Position numbers and translations under genes: made by a program. A model generated the notes under the pieces. That model saw only the letters and a program-made list of their open reading frames with translations, was not told the origin of the DNA and did no database searches. From Dendrophyllia cribrosa (lineage: Eukaryota; Cnidaria; Anthozoa; Scleractinia; Dendrophylliidae), in the NCBI GenBank assembly GCA_024195265.1, contig JAJLRJ010000010.1, forward strand, positions 22,642,227 through 22,706,226: a DNA stretch of 64,000 bases, written 5' to 3'. Position 1 is the stretch's first letter, and each line of letters begins with the position of its first letter. Shown piece by piece: positions 1 through 15,124 of the stretch.

Positions 1-1680
1 TGTTTTTTTTACCCCTCACACCGACCGGATTTCCTGGCCCGCCAGATCCCCCCTTCTGCCTGGATTTCCAAGCCCAGAGACCCCCCCTCCTGCCCAGATT
101 TCCAATAAATTTTTTGAAGCCCTTAATTTACAGATAATGAAAAAAAAAAAAAAGTAGATGCATTCAGGAGATCGTGTTTTTATTCTAAACTGTGGTGATT
201 AGTGCTATAAATTGGTGAAACATTTTTTAAATAAATATTGCGTGACACATCATAAAAAAAAAACATGATTTCAAGACAAAATGTTCCTAGTTCCTTAAAT
301 AACTGCTTTGATTTTGGCATGTTTTAATTTTTTCCAGGCTTCACATTTCTTCAAAGTGTTGTCGCAAATACACAAATTTGTTTCATGCAAATTTTGTGTA
401 AAATGTAATTTGATCGCGTGCAGCTTTTTCCTGATCATGAATCCAAAACATTTTTTCTTAAGGTCAAAACTTTTGAATGAAAGTCGTATTTCCTTGAATG
501 AAAACGTCTTTCCCTTGAATAAAAGAGTTAAACACTTGTCAGAATTCAGTGATTTTCTGCTTCCGGAAGGCTTGGCGATTTATTTATGTATCCTAATTGC
601 AGCGCCGAGCGCTTGCGTCTGCGAAATATTGTAAACATCACAAAATATTATTTAAATTCAGCAACCTATTTTTATTACATCTAGTGTTTTCTAAATTTCC
701 GACTTTTCCTGTGTATATAGAATGCCATTCTTATCCGTAAGGATGATTCACATAATGTTTACGTGAATCAAAAAAATCTTGAAAGCAAACAAATTCAGAA
801 AGCGCTATTTAATTATATTTACTAGCGTGACTTTACCATGATTATTGGCTTCACGAAGAAAACATTCGAACAAGTTTGATCGCAATTTGCCTTTAAGTAT
901 TAAATTGGAAAGCTTCTTCCAATTATTTTATATTTCCTTCAAGGTTTAACGCATCAACTAATTAGTACACTAGGAAGAGCGGCATAAAAGTTTGTTTGTG
1001 TAAGCCGTATATTACTAAGCTTATATCAGATTACAGGGAACGTGCACGAAAGCAAGCTGAAACAATTCTACAAATAGAAAACAATGCGTACTTGCAAACG
1101 GTACATCGATTGTTTTTGTTAAAAATCTTTTGTCTTTTTTTAAATCGGCTGATACTTTTTAACCTTTCCCTGACAATTTGTTGCTGGCAAGAACTCGGAC
1201 AAGAGCTTTGTTGCAAGGTACCGAAGCACGCTTCCGGTTACGTTAACCACTGACTTTCTCCATATTTGAGTTGTATTTTCTCCCTTTCATCCGGTTTATT
1301 CTCTATGAATAATGTGGAACCGACGAAGTTAAACCTTAACTAATTGTTTTGAACACAAAGTGTTCTCTTCAAAATCATTTTAAAAAAATCGACCCCTGAG
1401 GAAGGATTTTTAGGTCCAGACCCCCACCTCCCGCCTGGATTTCCAGAGCCCTCAACCCCCCCTCCGGCGCTAATTTCCAGCATGCCATCCGTCGGGGAGG
1501 TGTGGATTTTTTCTGGAATAACCCAATGTCCCATTGGTCAGGGCCTCAAAAAGCATCGTCTTCCCCACTTTCTGAACAGAATGCTAAGCAGCACCTCAAA
1601 AAATCACAATTGCAGTTTTTGAAGTTTTCTTCGCAGACAATTTTACATGTAGTATAATATATTATTTCCACAAGTACACC
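1..1680. other. AT-rich repeat-bearing stretch, no gene seen
   Basis: No exon with splice signals or recognisable protein could be found on either strand. A C-rich phrase built on CTGGATTTCCA occurs near positions 1-110 and again near 1395-1480, so at least part of this is an interspersed repeat. The stretch probably lies in a long intron of the PEX1-like gene, whose exons 1 and 2 lie to the right and whose later exons should lie beyond the left edge. That placement is inference. Confidence 0.5.
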
Positions 1681-1901
1681 CAGTAGCCCAAACTATATGA
1701 GTGTCACAGTAACTGTTATGTAACAGCAAAATTATAAGGATTTGTACTGGAAAAAATGGTCCATTCTAGGAGCTAAAACAATTGCCTACCTTACTTTGCT
1801 TGTGTGTTTCCTTGTCTCCTGTGTGGTTTTGGGGGTGATTAAGAGCGTTTCCAGTGAGTTTTAGTTTGGCAAAGTGACACTCATATAGCTTGGGCTACCT
1901 G
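1681..1901. mobile_element. foldback/MITE-like element with about 27-bp terminal inverted repeats
   Basis: The left end (CAGTAGCCCAAACTATATGA) is matched in inverted orientation by the right end (TCATATAGCTTGGGCTACCTG), with one or two mismatches. There is no coding sequence between them. The size and structure fit a non-autonomous DNA transposon. No clear target duplication was identified. Confidence 0.65.
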
Positions 1902-2206
1902 TGTTATTACTTTCAAATTATTTTGAGCTCTGGATGTGCAGGTTTCCTGTGACCTGAATGCAATTTTTTTTTATCTTTAAAAAGCTCACCAAGATCTCCC
2001 AGTCATTGGCCGTGACAGGATCCACACTGATTCTGTTGCATGATGGGATAATAAGGACAGGTTCAACTAGGATCTACAACATAAGAAAACACAGTTACCA
2101 TGCAATAGCAGAGTGTGGTGCAATTTGTGCTAAATCAGAAAATTGCATATGATTAGTGCTAAATTAAAGAATAGGATATACTGAGTTTGAGGTAATATTC
2201 CTATTC

Positions 2207-2234
2207 CTTAACCCTAACCCTAACCCTAACCTTA
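2207..2234. repeat. short interstitial telomere-type repeat (CCCTAA)n
   Basis: Three to four perfect tandem CCCTAA units, the metazoan telomere hexamer, lie within otherwise ordinary sequence. Such a short internal run is most simply a microsatellite or a double-strand-break repair scar and not a chromosome end. Confidence 0.8.
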
Positions 2235-2570
2235 AATAGGAACAGTAATTATTATAGGAATATTAGCCTTAAATCGGTATATGCCATTCTCTGATTTAGT
2301 TTTTATCGCACTCTTCTCCATTAGCAGGTCCTACAGACCATAATAGTAAAGTCCTGCCAGGAAGAGGTGGTCCCATATGTCACTGTTTCAACATTACTTG
2401 ATTCTATATAGGGCTGTGTTCAAATACAATAGGTGGGGAAGTGAAGGCATTAGCTGGAAGGGGTAAATTGATTTCTGGTGTTGTTAATGTTCTATTTTTC
2501 CATCAAAGTAGCTGGGGCTGAAACATAACAGCCAGGGAAAATTCCCAGCCCCCATCCCTTATTGGTAGAG

Positions 2571-2830
2571 GGGCGGTGGTCTCGTGGTTAGCGCATCGGA
2601 CTTTCAACCTGAAGGTTGGTGGTTCAAGCCTGGTCTCTGTCATTGTGCTGTTTCCTTAGACAAGAAACTTTGCTCCACGTTGTCTCTCTCTGCCCCGGTG
2701 TATAAATGGGTAGCGGCAACATAATACTGGAGGTAACCTTGCGATGGACTAGCATCCCATCCAGGGGGGAGTAGAAATACTCTCAGTCACTTCACGCTGC
2801 AGAAACTGGGTTAAGCTCTCAGTGGCAGTT
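2571..2830 (+). mobile_element. tRNA-derived SINE
   Basis: The head resembles a tRNA gene, with an A-box-like TGGTTAGCGCATCGG and a B-box-like GGTTCAAGCC at tRNA spacing. It is followed by a non-tRNA body containing GGGTAGCGGCAACA and CATCCCATCCAG. Related sequence is present in reverse orientation at 26.53-26.81 kb and as remnants near 18.82 and 37.35 kb. The acceptor stem does not pair, so this is not a functional tRNA gene. Confidence 0.7.
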
Positions 2831-3137
2831 GTGAGCCATACGGCTTTGAAGACTTGACTTCTTCTATCCCTTATTGACAGTCCTGCTATAACATGGTAGG
2901 CCTTTATGGTCTTTAGATGGGTACATTGTATTTCCTTAATATTTTTAAAGGTTTCTTTTGCTACAATTTCATTTAAAGTTCTGCAGCTACATTTTTCTCT
3001 CAATAGCGACCAGTTACTCAACACTAGTAAATCAATACTTGATTACCAAGTACAAGAAATGAAAAAGGGGAATGATTACCAAAGACAATAATGTTCAACT
3101 TGTTGTTTATTTAGCTTTGTGTTTAGTTTGATGTTAC

Positions 3138-4727
3138 CTGTTGACCTTCATCCAACCCCAGTGAATCGGCAAACTTTTTTCCAAGTTGAATAACAGAAGA
3201 GGACCCAGTTGCAATATCATGTTTCTTGTAGCGGATCACCTCACCAGACCAGCTGGTAAAGGCTTTGCCATCTGTCCACTGCAGTTGAAGAGCAAAGGGT
3301 TGACCCTAAAACATTTTTTGGAAAATACTCTAGTGTTTAGGGGCTTTTGACACAACAAAATAATTTAATGTTATTATGCAAATATCACTTTGCAAAATAT
3401 CAGTTTATTCAAAGTATACAATGTAGGGGGAATAGATGAGAAAATATACCAAGAGAACACTGATTAAGGTACTGCATGCAATTCGATTGGCTTTTTACTG
3501 AAGGACATGACTTGCATCACCGTTCAGGGCCTGGCTGCACACGACAGCCATATTAAAGATGCAGCCAAAATGTCAATTTCTAGGAAAATGATTGCCAAAC
3601 GTCACTTACTGGTATATAACTGGTACTGAAACACAAACTGGACCACATGAAAGTACCGTTGAAGAGCAGTGATTGGAAGTATGAACATGCATGTACAGTA
3701 CCGGTCAAATATTACAAACATTGAGGCACAAGGATATAAGTTCTAGTCAAGATTGTCAACTTATATTTCACTAGTACTGTGAAATATGGGATCTATTTGT
3801 TATTTGATGGATGCAAGGGCTATTAATTGTATTTCTTGACATTGTGGCGTGGCAATGATCAATTCCCCTTTGGGAATTCAAACTAGTTATATTGCTCGTT
3901 TCCATGAGGTTCGCCCATTGACGTCACCAGTTATAAGCTCACTTCCCTCCTGCCCCCCGCCCAAAACACCTCCTCCCCCCCCCACCCACGCTCGCTACTA
4001 TTCAATCAGTCAATCAATCGATCAATCAATTAATAGCTTTATGTACAGTAGCTCTTCCATAACCTCCAGGGTAGTTATTTGACTAACATGTACTTGGTTT
4101 GGAGAACACGTTTCCGGGCATCGTCTGGTTTTTCGTATCCAGCATGTAGTCACTTTGGTTATTTTATGTACTAGTTTTTTTTTGGTTTTACACAGTGTTA
4201 ATGATACTTATTGTAAAATGAAAAAATTGTTTTGATTTGCATGAAATCAAATAAAGCTAGCATGGCTGGTCGGCCTCTCCCTATACAGTTGTATTAATTT
4301 AGCATGTCATAGACATGTATTCTATTCGGCTGAACGTAGTGAAAGAGAACAGAATACATGTAAATGTACAAACTCCCTCAACTGATAATTTGAACTCATT
4401 GATCATTCATTCATGGCTAGTCTGTCACGTTCATCGGCTCAGCTAAATTGTTTATACTGCAAGCAAGTGTATTTTCCATCTCAAACCTCGTGGATTGACT
4501 TTCTGATAGGGCGAATCTAATTAAGGTTATTAATATTAAGCTTATTACATGTAAGCCTTATTATTAGACGAGGGAAAAAATATATAAGTTTCTTACACAG
4601 AGTGCAAAATTGCCTTAAGAGATACCTGAATTCTTAGTCCTATCGCCTCTGCAAGATCCCCAGACAGACTGACAAAGCAGGTTTTCGAGGAGTTTGTCTG
4701 TACACAAGCTGATCGAATCCGATTCAT
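3138..4727 (-). CDS. PEX1: PEX1-like peroxisome biogenesis AAA ATPase, 5' part (exons 1-2)
   Basis: Exon 1 is 4626-4727 (34 codons from ATG, donor CAG|GTATCT) and exon 2 is 3138-3305 (56 codons, acceptor TTTTAG, donor CAG|GTAACA); both junctions are phase 0. The 90 residues match the N-terminal domain of PEX1 in order: a CF-x-x-L strand, an LQWTDGKAFTSWSGE segment aligning with the VVWS...FLSWVEG stretch of vertebrate PEX1, then QLGKKFADSLGL followed by GQQ, aligning with QVGQKLGL...GGQV. PEX1 with PEX6 forms the ATPase that extracts the PEX5 receptor from the peroxisome membrane; this N-terminal part is a double-psi barrel, and the ATPase domains are not in the window. Exon 3 was not found between 1 and 3137, so it presumably lies beyond the left edge. 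A tubulin-like or chance ORF is unlikely because two consecutive exons match in phase. The identification is from remembered family sequence and was not searched. Confidence 0.72.
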
Positions 4728-5017
4728 TTCAATTTTTAAACGTCAAAGCTTATAACTTTTTCCCTCCGAGGTCGCCATTTTCAGCTGTTGTTTGAATCGC
4801 AGGCTCAAGCTCGTACAACCTCGTTCCCAGGGTCTTTCATCTTCCAGTGCCATTTTTTCACAAATCGAAAAAATAAGTTCATGCAAATTCACTCCAGCAA
4901 ACCGTTTTCCGCAAGAATTTACTCCACTGAGATTTCAGAAAGAAATCGCATCCAAGCATTTTTGTAATTAGATAGCTACGTAGCCTAACAATGTCGAAAC
5001 CTGTCTAATAAAAGAAT

Positions 5018-5168
5018 TATCACGGTTTTTCCAAATTTTTATATTGGCCTGATAGCAAAAATCCATCGACACTACTGGAAAAAGCATCTCAAAATTAGTA
5101 AAGTGGCCGAGTTTAAAAGCTGGATTTTTGCTATCTGGCCAATATAAAAATTTGGAAAAACCGTGATA
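5018..5168. mobile_element. foldback element, about 55-bp inverted arms
   Basis: The sequence from TATCACGGTTTTTCCAAATT is repeated in inverse at the right end, AATTTGGAAAAACCGTGATA. Arms extend inward through GCAAAAATCCA with few mismatches, leaving a central loop of roughly 45 bp. It lies upstream of the PEX1-like start codon, outside coding sequence. Confidence 0.75.
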
Positions 5169-5399
5169 AGGCCTATTTTTATTTGAATTATATCATATTT
5201 CATTTGAATTACCGGTACGCCGTCTTTTCTTAGAGTTTTCAAAGTTCAAATGTGTAGGCTTTTGCCCAAAATCGTACAGTAGGGTCGCAGCTCTTAGAAG
5301 CCTCTATTTTCATTGGCCTTGTAAAACACAGCTGCTAATCGTATGTACTTTGAGAAAGACTCAATCAGAGGAAGTTAGACTTCCGGGCAACAGAAAATA

Positions 5400-5600
5400 C
5401 GGGGTTGGGGGGGTTGGGGGGGTTGGGGGGGGGGGGGGGGTGCGGTTGACAAGGTTTACTGGTAAATGGCATTAAAAACTCGGTACTGGAATAGGCTAGG
5501 ATAGAGTAGGGTTTTTCGGTGTTTAGTCTAGAATATGGTTGCAAAATGCAGCTAACATTGTCTAGTATAGGTTAAGGGTCTCATAGTCCAAGCGGTACAC
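5400..5600. mobile_element. partial G-run foldback element
   Basis: A tract of repeated TTGGGGGG ending in an uninterrupted run of about 16 G is followed by sequence such as GGTTTACTGGTAAATGGCATT and TTTTTCGGTGTTTAGTCTAGAA. The same phrases occur in inverted order in the fuller element at 58.66-59.13 kb. This copy appears to be one end only. The G runs could form quadruplex DNA (inference). Confidence 0.55.
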
Positions 5601-5910
5601 CCCATCGTTAAATTTCAATATTTAACCTGTGTTTATGTTAAAATAAGCGTACAGTCGAACCACTATTAAGACGGGCGTACTTATCTGCCTTTACGCGAAG
5701 TATGCAAGTGCGTACCAGAATTTCCCAGAATTATTATTTTTTTACATTTGAGAAGAAAAGCAAAGGGCAAAGCCGTTTTATCGTGATTACGGAAGAATGC
5801 GCTGGTTTTCTGGAGTTGAATTAAGGTTAACTCCAAAGTTTATATCTCGACTGCACAAACGCTTTTCAGTCTCAGGAATGCAGTTTTCGAGGGAAAACTT
5901 CCTAGAAGCT

Positions 5911-6021
5911 CGCGCCTACGTAGTCTTCCACGCAGCCGTTATTTGTCTCATCACGCAGCCCACTAACGAGGAGTGTTGCGTGACAAGACAAATAACGGCT
6001 GCGTGGGAGACTAGCGCCTAC
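5911..6021. mobile_element. short palindromic foldback element
   Basis: Arms of about 38 bp share CCACGCAGCCGTTATTTGTC and its complement GACAAATAACGGCTGCGTGG, with a small loop around GCCCACTAACGAGGAG. No coding potential beyond arm-induced open frames. Confidence 0.7.
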
Positions 6022-6171
6022 GGCACTCATATCACGTCTTCGGAGTGAAATTTACTTTCTCGCTGACTTTGTGCGTACTGATAAAAATTGTCTAGGCACG
6101 CCCCTGTAAGCGGCCACCCTCTTTTTAGCGGCCAGTTATCAAAGTCCCGAATTTATTGTCACTATAATATA

Positions 6172-6323
6172 GACGGTTTTCACCCACGTGACCTTCAGTC
6201 CTGTGGGACTCAAATGACAAAGGCCACGGCGGCCATGTTGGTGCACATAACAAAAGAAGGTCATTAAAATTCTTTTGTAGGTGTGCACCAACATGGCCAC
6301 CGTGACGTAACGTGAAAACCACC
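6172..6323. mobile_element. foldback element with GGCCATGTTGGTGCA arms
   Basis: The left arm contains CGGCCATGTTGGTGCAC and the outer piece GGTTTTCAC; the right arm contains GTGCACCAACATGGCCACC and GTGAAAACC. The arms are imperfect, with the left one carrying an insertion. Open frames across it on the minus strand are shadows of the arms. Confidence 0.65.
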
Positions 6324-7044
6324 TATTGTAAATAAAACGATGAAAACATCTTAGCGTGACATAAATATGCATTGTCTCAACGAGATAACTGAATGACGTA
6401 GTACACTGGGGAATTACAAAAATGAGTTTACAGCCGGGGAGGAGGAAGCGAAGGAAGGAGTGAAAATTTGCATATTTGTCCCGCGTATTAACGAGATAAA
6501 AACCAAACATAACCCCTCCTCGTAAAGCAAATAACTCGCCAGGCAAATGTTATTAAAAAAACAGTAAGAAGAACAGGCAACACCATTCCCGGGGTACCGG
6601 GATATTGCCAATACCATCGCATGTACACAGTCATATCACCCCAGCAGCAGCAAATACGTCCTTGTGATTTGTGCACCCTCAAAATGACTGTTACACAAAC
6701 TGTTTGGCAAATAAAGAAAGTTTCATGCTTGCAACGCAATGTATTGATAAACTACTCCCAAAAAGAGATACCTTTACTTGAGGGTTTTTGTTTTCGTTAA
6801 TGTTAACCGCGCCCAGATTAATTTTCTGTTTCTGACTCGTACTTCGACGTCTTTTGCGGGTATTACATATAAAAATAAACAGCCAAAACGGCTGAATTTT
6901 CTTTTTTTCTTCTTTTTTTAATCAGTCAATAAGGAATGTTTTTTTTGGAGGCGCGTTTTTCACATGTAAAAACAGGAAGCACTTATTCAAGTAAATACGG
7001 TAAGTCTGGACTAAACGCGCCTAGAGCCGTTTTCACTTGAAAAC

Positions 7045-7224
7045 CAATAGGCCATTTCCGAGTTGCCTTTAGCCTCTCTATCAAAGCGAGGCTAGGTGCG
7101 AAATCTTTCATATGAAAATGAGGTCTTATTTGCATGTGAATGAAAACTCATTTTCATATGAAAGGTTTCGCACCTAGCCTCGCTTTGATAAAGAGGCTAA
7201 AGGCAACTCGGAAATGGCCTATTG
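7045..7224. mobile_element. near-perfect foldback element (family A, copy 1)
   Basis: The left end CAATAGGCCATTTCCGAGTT and the right end AACTCGGAAATGGCCTATTG are exact complements. Pairing continues inward through GCCTCGCTTTGAT and CATTTTCATATGAAAG. A degenerate second copy lies at 49.98-50.16 kb. It sits about 400 bp downstream of the tubulin stop codon. Confidence 0.8.
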
Positions 7225-7594
7225 AAAAGTTATCACTCTGGACAATCACAACAGATGCTGACAATCCAGTGAGCAAATACGTGTCGCCGACTCCAAGCGC
7301 GGGAAAACGAGTACAGGTAAGTCACAATTGGTTTTGTTTTTACTTCTGATTGGTTGAGAAAGTGACGCGAAAGTAATCACGAAATTTCTGACCTATTACT
7401 TTCGACATTCAACCGAAAAGCGTTCTATCAGTCCGTAACTTGCAACGCAGCCTTGTTGCAGAACAAGTTTATACAAGAGAATGTTGCGCGTATTACTTCA
7501 CCTGAGGTTTTTTTTTTTGAAGGGGTAAGAATATCAGTTTGCCGCTTAGAAGTATCACAAACACAACAACACAAAAAGCTTATTTTTTCACAGG

Positions 7595-7600
7595 TTTATT
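7595..7600 (-). terminator. poly(A) signal of the beta-tubulin gene
   Basis: AATAAA on the minus strand lies 30 nt downstream of the beta-tubulin stop codon. It is the nearest canonical polyadenylation hexamer. Confidence 0.6.
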
Positions 7601-7629
7601 TTCGGTTTTTAGTCATATCCAGTAAGTAA

Positions 7630-12198
<4,569 letters not shown>

Positions 12199-13355
12199 TT
12201 TAACAACTTAAACAGCGAAACTCTCAAGGATAAGAAAATAACGAACCGACTTCTGAAAAATCTACTTCGAAAATGAGAATGCGTGATCAACGATTCGTCA
12301 TGAAACGAATCGTTGCTAACGTCATAAACATCCATGTGTCCATTCAAAATGACGGCCTCTGATTGGTCAATTCCATATCGAAATTAATTAATTGATTAAT
12401 TATTGTAATAATTATAGATGACAATAACTTTTCTCGGGATTTTCTGGTAATTTGAATCCTTTCTAACAGGCATATTTTTTATTCGATTTTAGTGGTGATT
12501 TGAGCGGCATTTGAAGCATAATTTGATATCGATTTCGCTCTTCGCGGCGATTTGAGCAGAAGGCAAAAGCGTGTTCAGTTTTATACACGAAAATTTCGGT
12601 AGCCCTAAAAGAAGTGAAAGAAAGCAATTAAATCGCTAAACGTGCAAGTTTGAACTCGCCATTTTTTTGTTGTTTGAAAGCAACAAAAAACTTCACAACA
12701 CAGGTACGCTTAAATAAAATTTGCTCTGTTTTTGTCGTAAAGTGTCTTTTATTGATAAATTGGGCTATGTTCTCTAGATGTACATAACAACCAAATGTGT
12801 ATCTTTGACATTAGAAATTATTTATTTAACAACAGCAAGTTGCTTGTCAGTTCATGCGAGAGAGTATTTTAACTTCGGTCGGTTTCAAGTCTGAGTGACT
12901 CTTGAAAAGTCTGAAAGGTTTCCCCATAATTTTGTCCTCTAAATTATAAACAAGTTCGCGACTCGGGCAATTTCTGAAGCTTCTGAAAAACACGCGTGAT
13001 ATTAATCCTTAATTTTACTCAGGCCCATGCGATTACATATACAAACAAAGCCTGTTCAAAGGCTAAAACGGGCATGTCTCGCTTTATTTTAATATTTATA
13101 TTTAGAAAGGAAAGCCACATCAGCCGCAGCTGGTTTTCATCTATCCAGATCGAATTGGAATTTAGAATATTGGTTTTTGAGGAGAGGAGAAAACCGGAGT
13201 TCCCGGAAAAAAAAACCTCTCGGAGCAAGGAGAGAACCAACAACAAACTCAACCCACATATGACGCCGGGTCCGAGGATCGGTTCCGGGCCACATTGGTG
13301 GGAGGCGAGTGCTCTCACCATTCACCACTCCTGGCGGGAAAGGAGTCCGTTCGTC
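12199..13355. other. upstream region of beta-tubulin, no further gene seen
   Basis: This should contain the tubulin promoter and 5' UTR, but no TATA box could be assigned with confidence; an ATTGG (inverted CCAAT) occurs near 12362. The sequence near 13220-13330 can be read as GPHWWEASAL-type peptide; I believe this is a repeat-borne open frame and not a gene. Confidence 0.4.
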
Positions 13356-13484
13356 CGTTACAGAAGAGACCGTGGTCCCTTTTCCTCCCGCCTCTCCCCC
13401 AGTTTTCCCTCGGCTCGTTCGCTCGCTCCAGTCTCACCGAGCTTGTACTCGTGATTCGCTCGCCCGCTCGACTGACTGAAAAGG
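13356..13484. mobile_element. fragment of the 217-bp CGCTCG-rich element
   Basis: The sequence around CTCGGCTCGTTCGCTCGCTC and GCCCGCTCGACTGACTGAAAAGG matches the right half of the complete element at 48264-48480. Its expected end (GACTGAAAAGGGACAGCT) resumes at 16455 after an inserted Penelope-like composite, so this host element was split by that insertion. Confidence 0.6.
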
Positions 13485-13545
13485 AGAATTTAGTTTTATC
13501 GACTGAGTCGATAAGGTAAATTGACCACCGTAAAAAGATTCAAAT

Positions 13546-13582
13546 AGCTGACGTTTCGAGCCCTAGCCCTTCGTCGGAGCGA
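13546..13582 (-). ncRNA. degenerate hammerhead-ribozyme motif of Penelope-like terminal repeat
   Basis: On the minus strand the core reads CCGACGA, a short stem-loop, then CGAAACGTC. The layout matches the minimal hammerheads reported in Penelope-like elements (CUGANGA, stem II, GAAA, minimal stem III, GUC), but U4 is C. This change is expected to impair cleavage. Confidence 0.45.
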
Positions 13583-14601
13583 ATCAAGGAATTGTGGGTA
13601 GTGTGTGGTTTTATATGGTAAGCGGTGGAGCTACGCTATTGGTGGAAATTTGGTGACGTGAAAAACAAATGTAAATTAGTTGAATGAAAAGCGTTCGTTG
13701 ATTCCGTGGGGTTTGAGAGTGCCGATTTGAAAGATGATTTTTTGTTCTAGGTTTTTACGGCTTTCTGTGTTACCCTGGTGTAGGGAAAGGCCGCAGATTG
13801 TCATGTATTGTTTAGAATGGTTAGTAAGATTAAAATGGCGCGCGACTGGTTTGGATGCGTCTTTGTCATTTTTTTCAACGTCTCGGAGATGTTCACGAAA
13901 ACGGTCGCCCAGTCTCCTCCCTGTTTCGCAAATGTATATTTTTTTGCTAAAAGTACATGTTATGCAGTAGATAACATTTACGGAGGTGCATGTAAAACGA
14001 TCAGTGATTTTAATAGATCGTTTGGGTCCTGTTATTTTGTCCGCGTTGTGAATGAAAGGACAAGTGTTACATCGTGTGCGTGTGCATTTAAAAGTTCCCG
14101 GTTCATCGTCAGATTTCAGTGCGCTCGTAACTAGAAAGTTGCCTATGTTTTTGTCACGTTTGAACGAAATTAGTGGGGGTTGTGAAAAAATTCTGCCAGT
14201 TTTGGGGTCGTTTTAGAGTAATTTGAATTTTTTTTAAAATGATGCTTTTCACTGTGTTGTTGTGTGGGTGGAAAGTGAGGGTGAATGGAATTCTCTCGTT
14301 CTCTTCCTTCTGTGGCGTTTGTAGTGCTGATTGTCTGTCGATCTGTTGTGCACGTTGTTGGCCCGTATTAACAACAGAATCAGGGTACCCACGTTTCTTG
14401 AAAAACTGGCACATTTCTTCTGATTTGTTGGAAAAATCAGAGTCATCACTACATAGACATAGAATTTACTGGAAGAGGTAGCGCCAGTTCGGGTTTGGTT
14501 CCGTGGTACTGATTAAAAAATTCGTCTTCGACGTAGCCTACAAAAAGGTTAACGTAGCTTGGTCCCATTTTGGTGCCCATGGCGACTCCATTTACTTGTT
14601 T

Positions 14602-14946
14602 CACAGGACGAAATAATGAATTTACTAATCTTTAAGAGAAAATATAATTTTACTTAAAGGTATCGAAAATCTTTAAGTTGAGACGTAAATACTCTTAAAT
14701 GTATTAAAGTAAGTAAGTATCTTTAATATGTGTTTAAGAACCTTTACGTTATCTTCAATTCAACTTTTCAACAACTTAAAGACCCTTAAAGGCAACTTAA
14801 ATTGTTCATTACCTGCTTTAAGTGTTGTCAAGTAAAGGCTTATTTAAGTAATTTACGGTGCACTTAGTTAAAGATAGTCGAAATTGTTCTTTAAGTTTTC
14901 TTTAATGAACCTTTACTTGCACTTAAAGTCGTTATTTCGTCCTGTG
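14602..14946. mobile_element. foldback element family B, copy 1
   Basis: The ends CACAGGACGAAATAA and TTATTTCGTCCTGTG are perfect inverted repeats. The interior is unusually rich in CTTTAAG/CTTAAAG words. It is 345 bp long and interrupts the reverse transcriptase of the minus-strand Penelope-like copy, so it inserted later. Copy 2 lies at 21946-22286. Confidence 0.85.
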
Positions 14947-15124
14947 AATTTGTAGTAGTTTTGGGAAAATGAAAAACAGTTAAGTATCAAAACTAATTCG
15001 GCTAAGCGGAGCAGTGTTTCTGAGCTTGGGTTTTGAATGAAGCGCTGGTCGAAAAAATATTTTAGTGCTTGAAGTCCTTCGTCATTGGGGATGACGGTAT
15101 ATAAAGAGGTAATGTCCATAGTGA

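Larger units (their letters stand above)
13485..15124 (-). pseudogene. Penelope-like reverse transcriptase/GIY-YIG remnant, minus-strand copy
   Basis: Reading on the minus strand, the reverse transcriptase fragment contains TMDITSLYT, NDEGLQALKYFFDQRF and, after an inserted element, NGVAMGTKMGPSY, a phrase typical of Penelope-like RTs. Later come CSDDSDFSNKSEEMCQFFKK and a C-terminal Cys-rich and GIY-YIG endonuclease region in broken frames. A foldback element (14602-14946) interrupts the RT. An internal deletion joins the HGTKPEL region to the GATSSSK region, removing the YIDD catalytic motif, and a second deletion follows. The copy cannot encode an active enzyme. Confidence 0.8.

Noticed and set aside
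2207..2234. Chromosome end or telomere fusion
   Set aside because: Only three to four hexamers in one orientation, with no subtelomeric features.
6125..6739. Overlapping minus-strand ORFs with Cys and Trp
   Set aside because: They arise from the inverted arms of a foldback element and flanking AT-rich sequence; no conserved motif or consistent splice sites.
12996..13454. 152-residue plus-strand ORF as a gene
   Set aside because: Its C-terminal half overlaps the CGCTCG-rich mobile element, its middle is a peptide I associate with coral repeats, and there are no splice or homology signs.
14602..14946. Hammerhead motif at AGGACGAAA in the element ends
   Set aside because: The GACGAAA word resembles part of the core, but no CUGANGA partner lies upstream.
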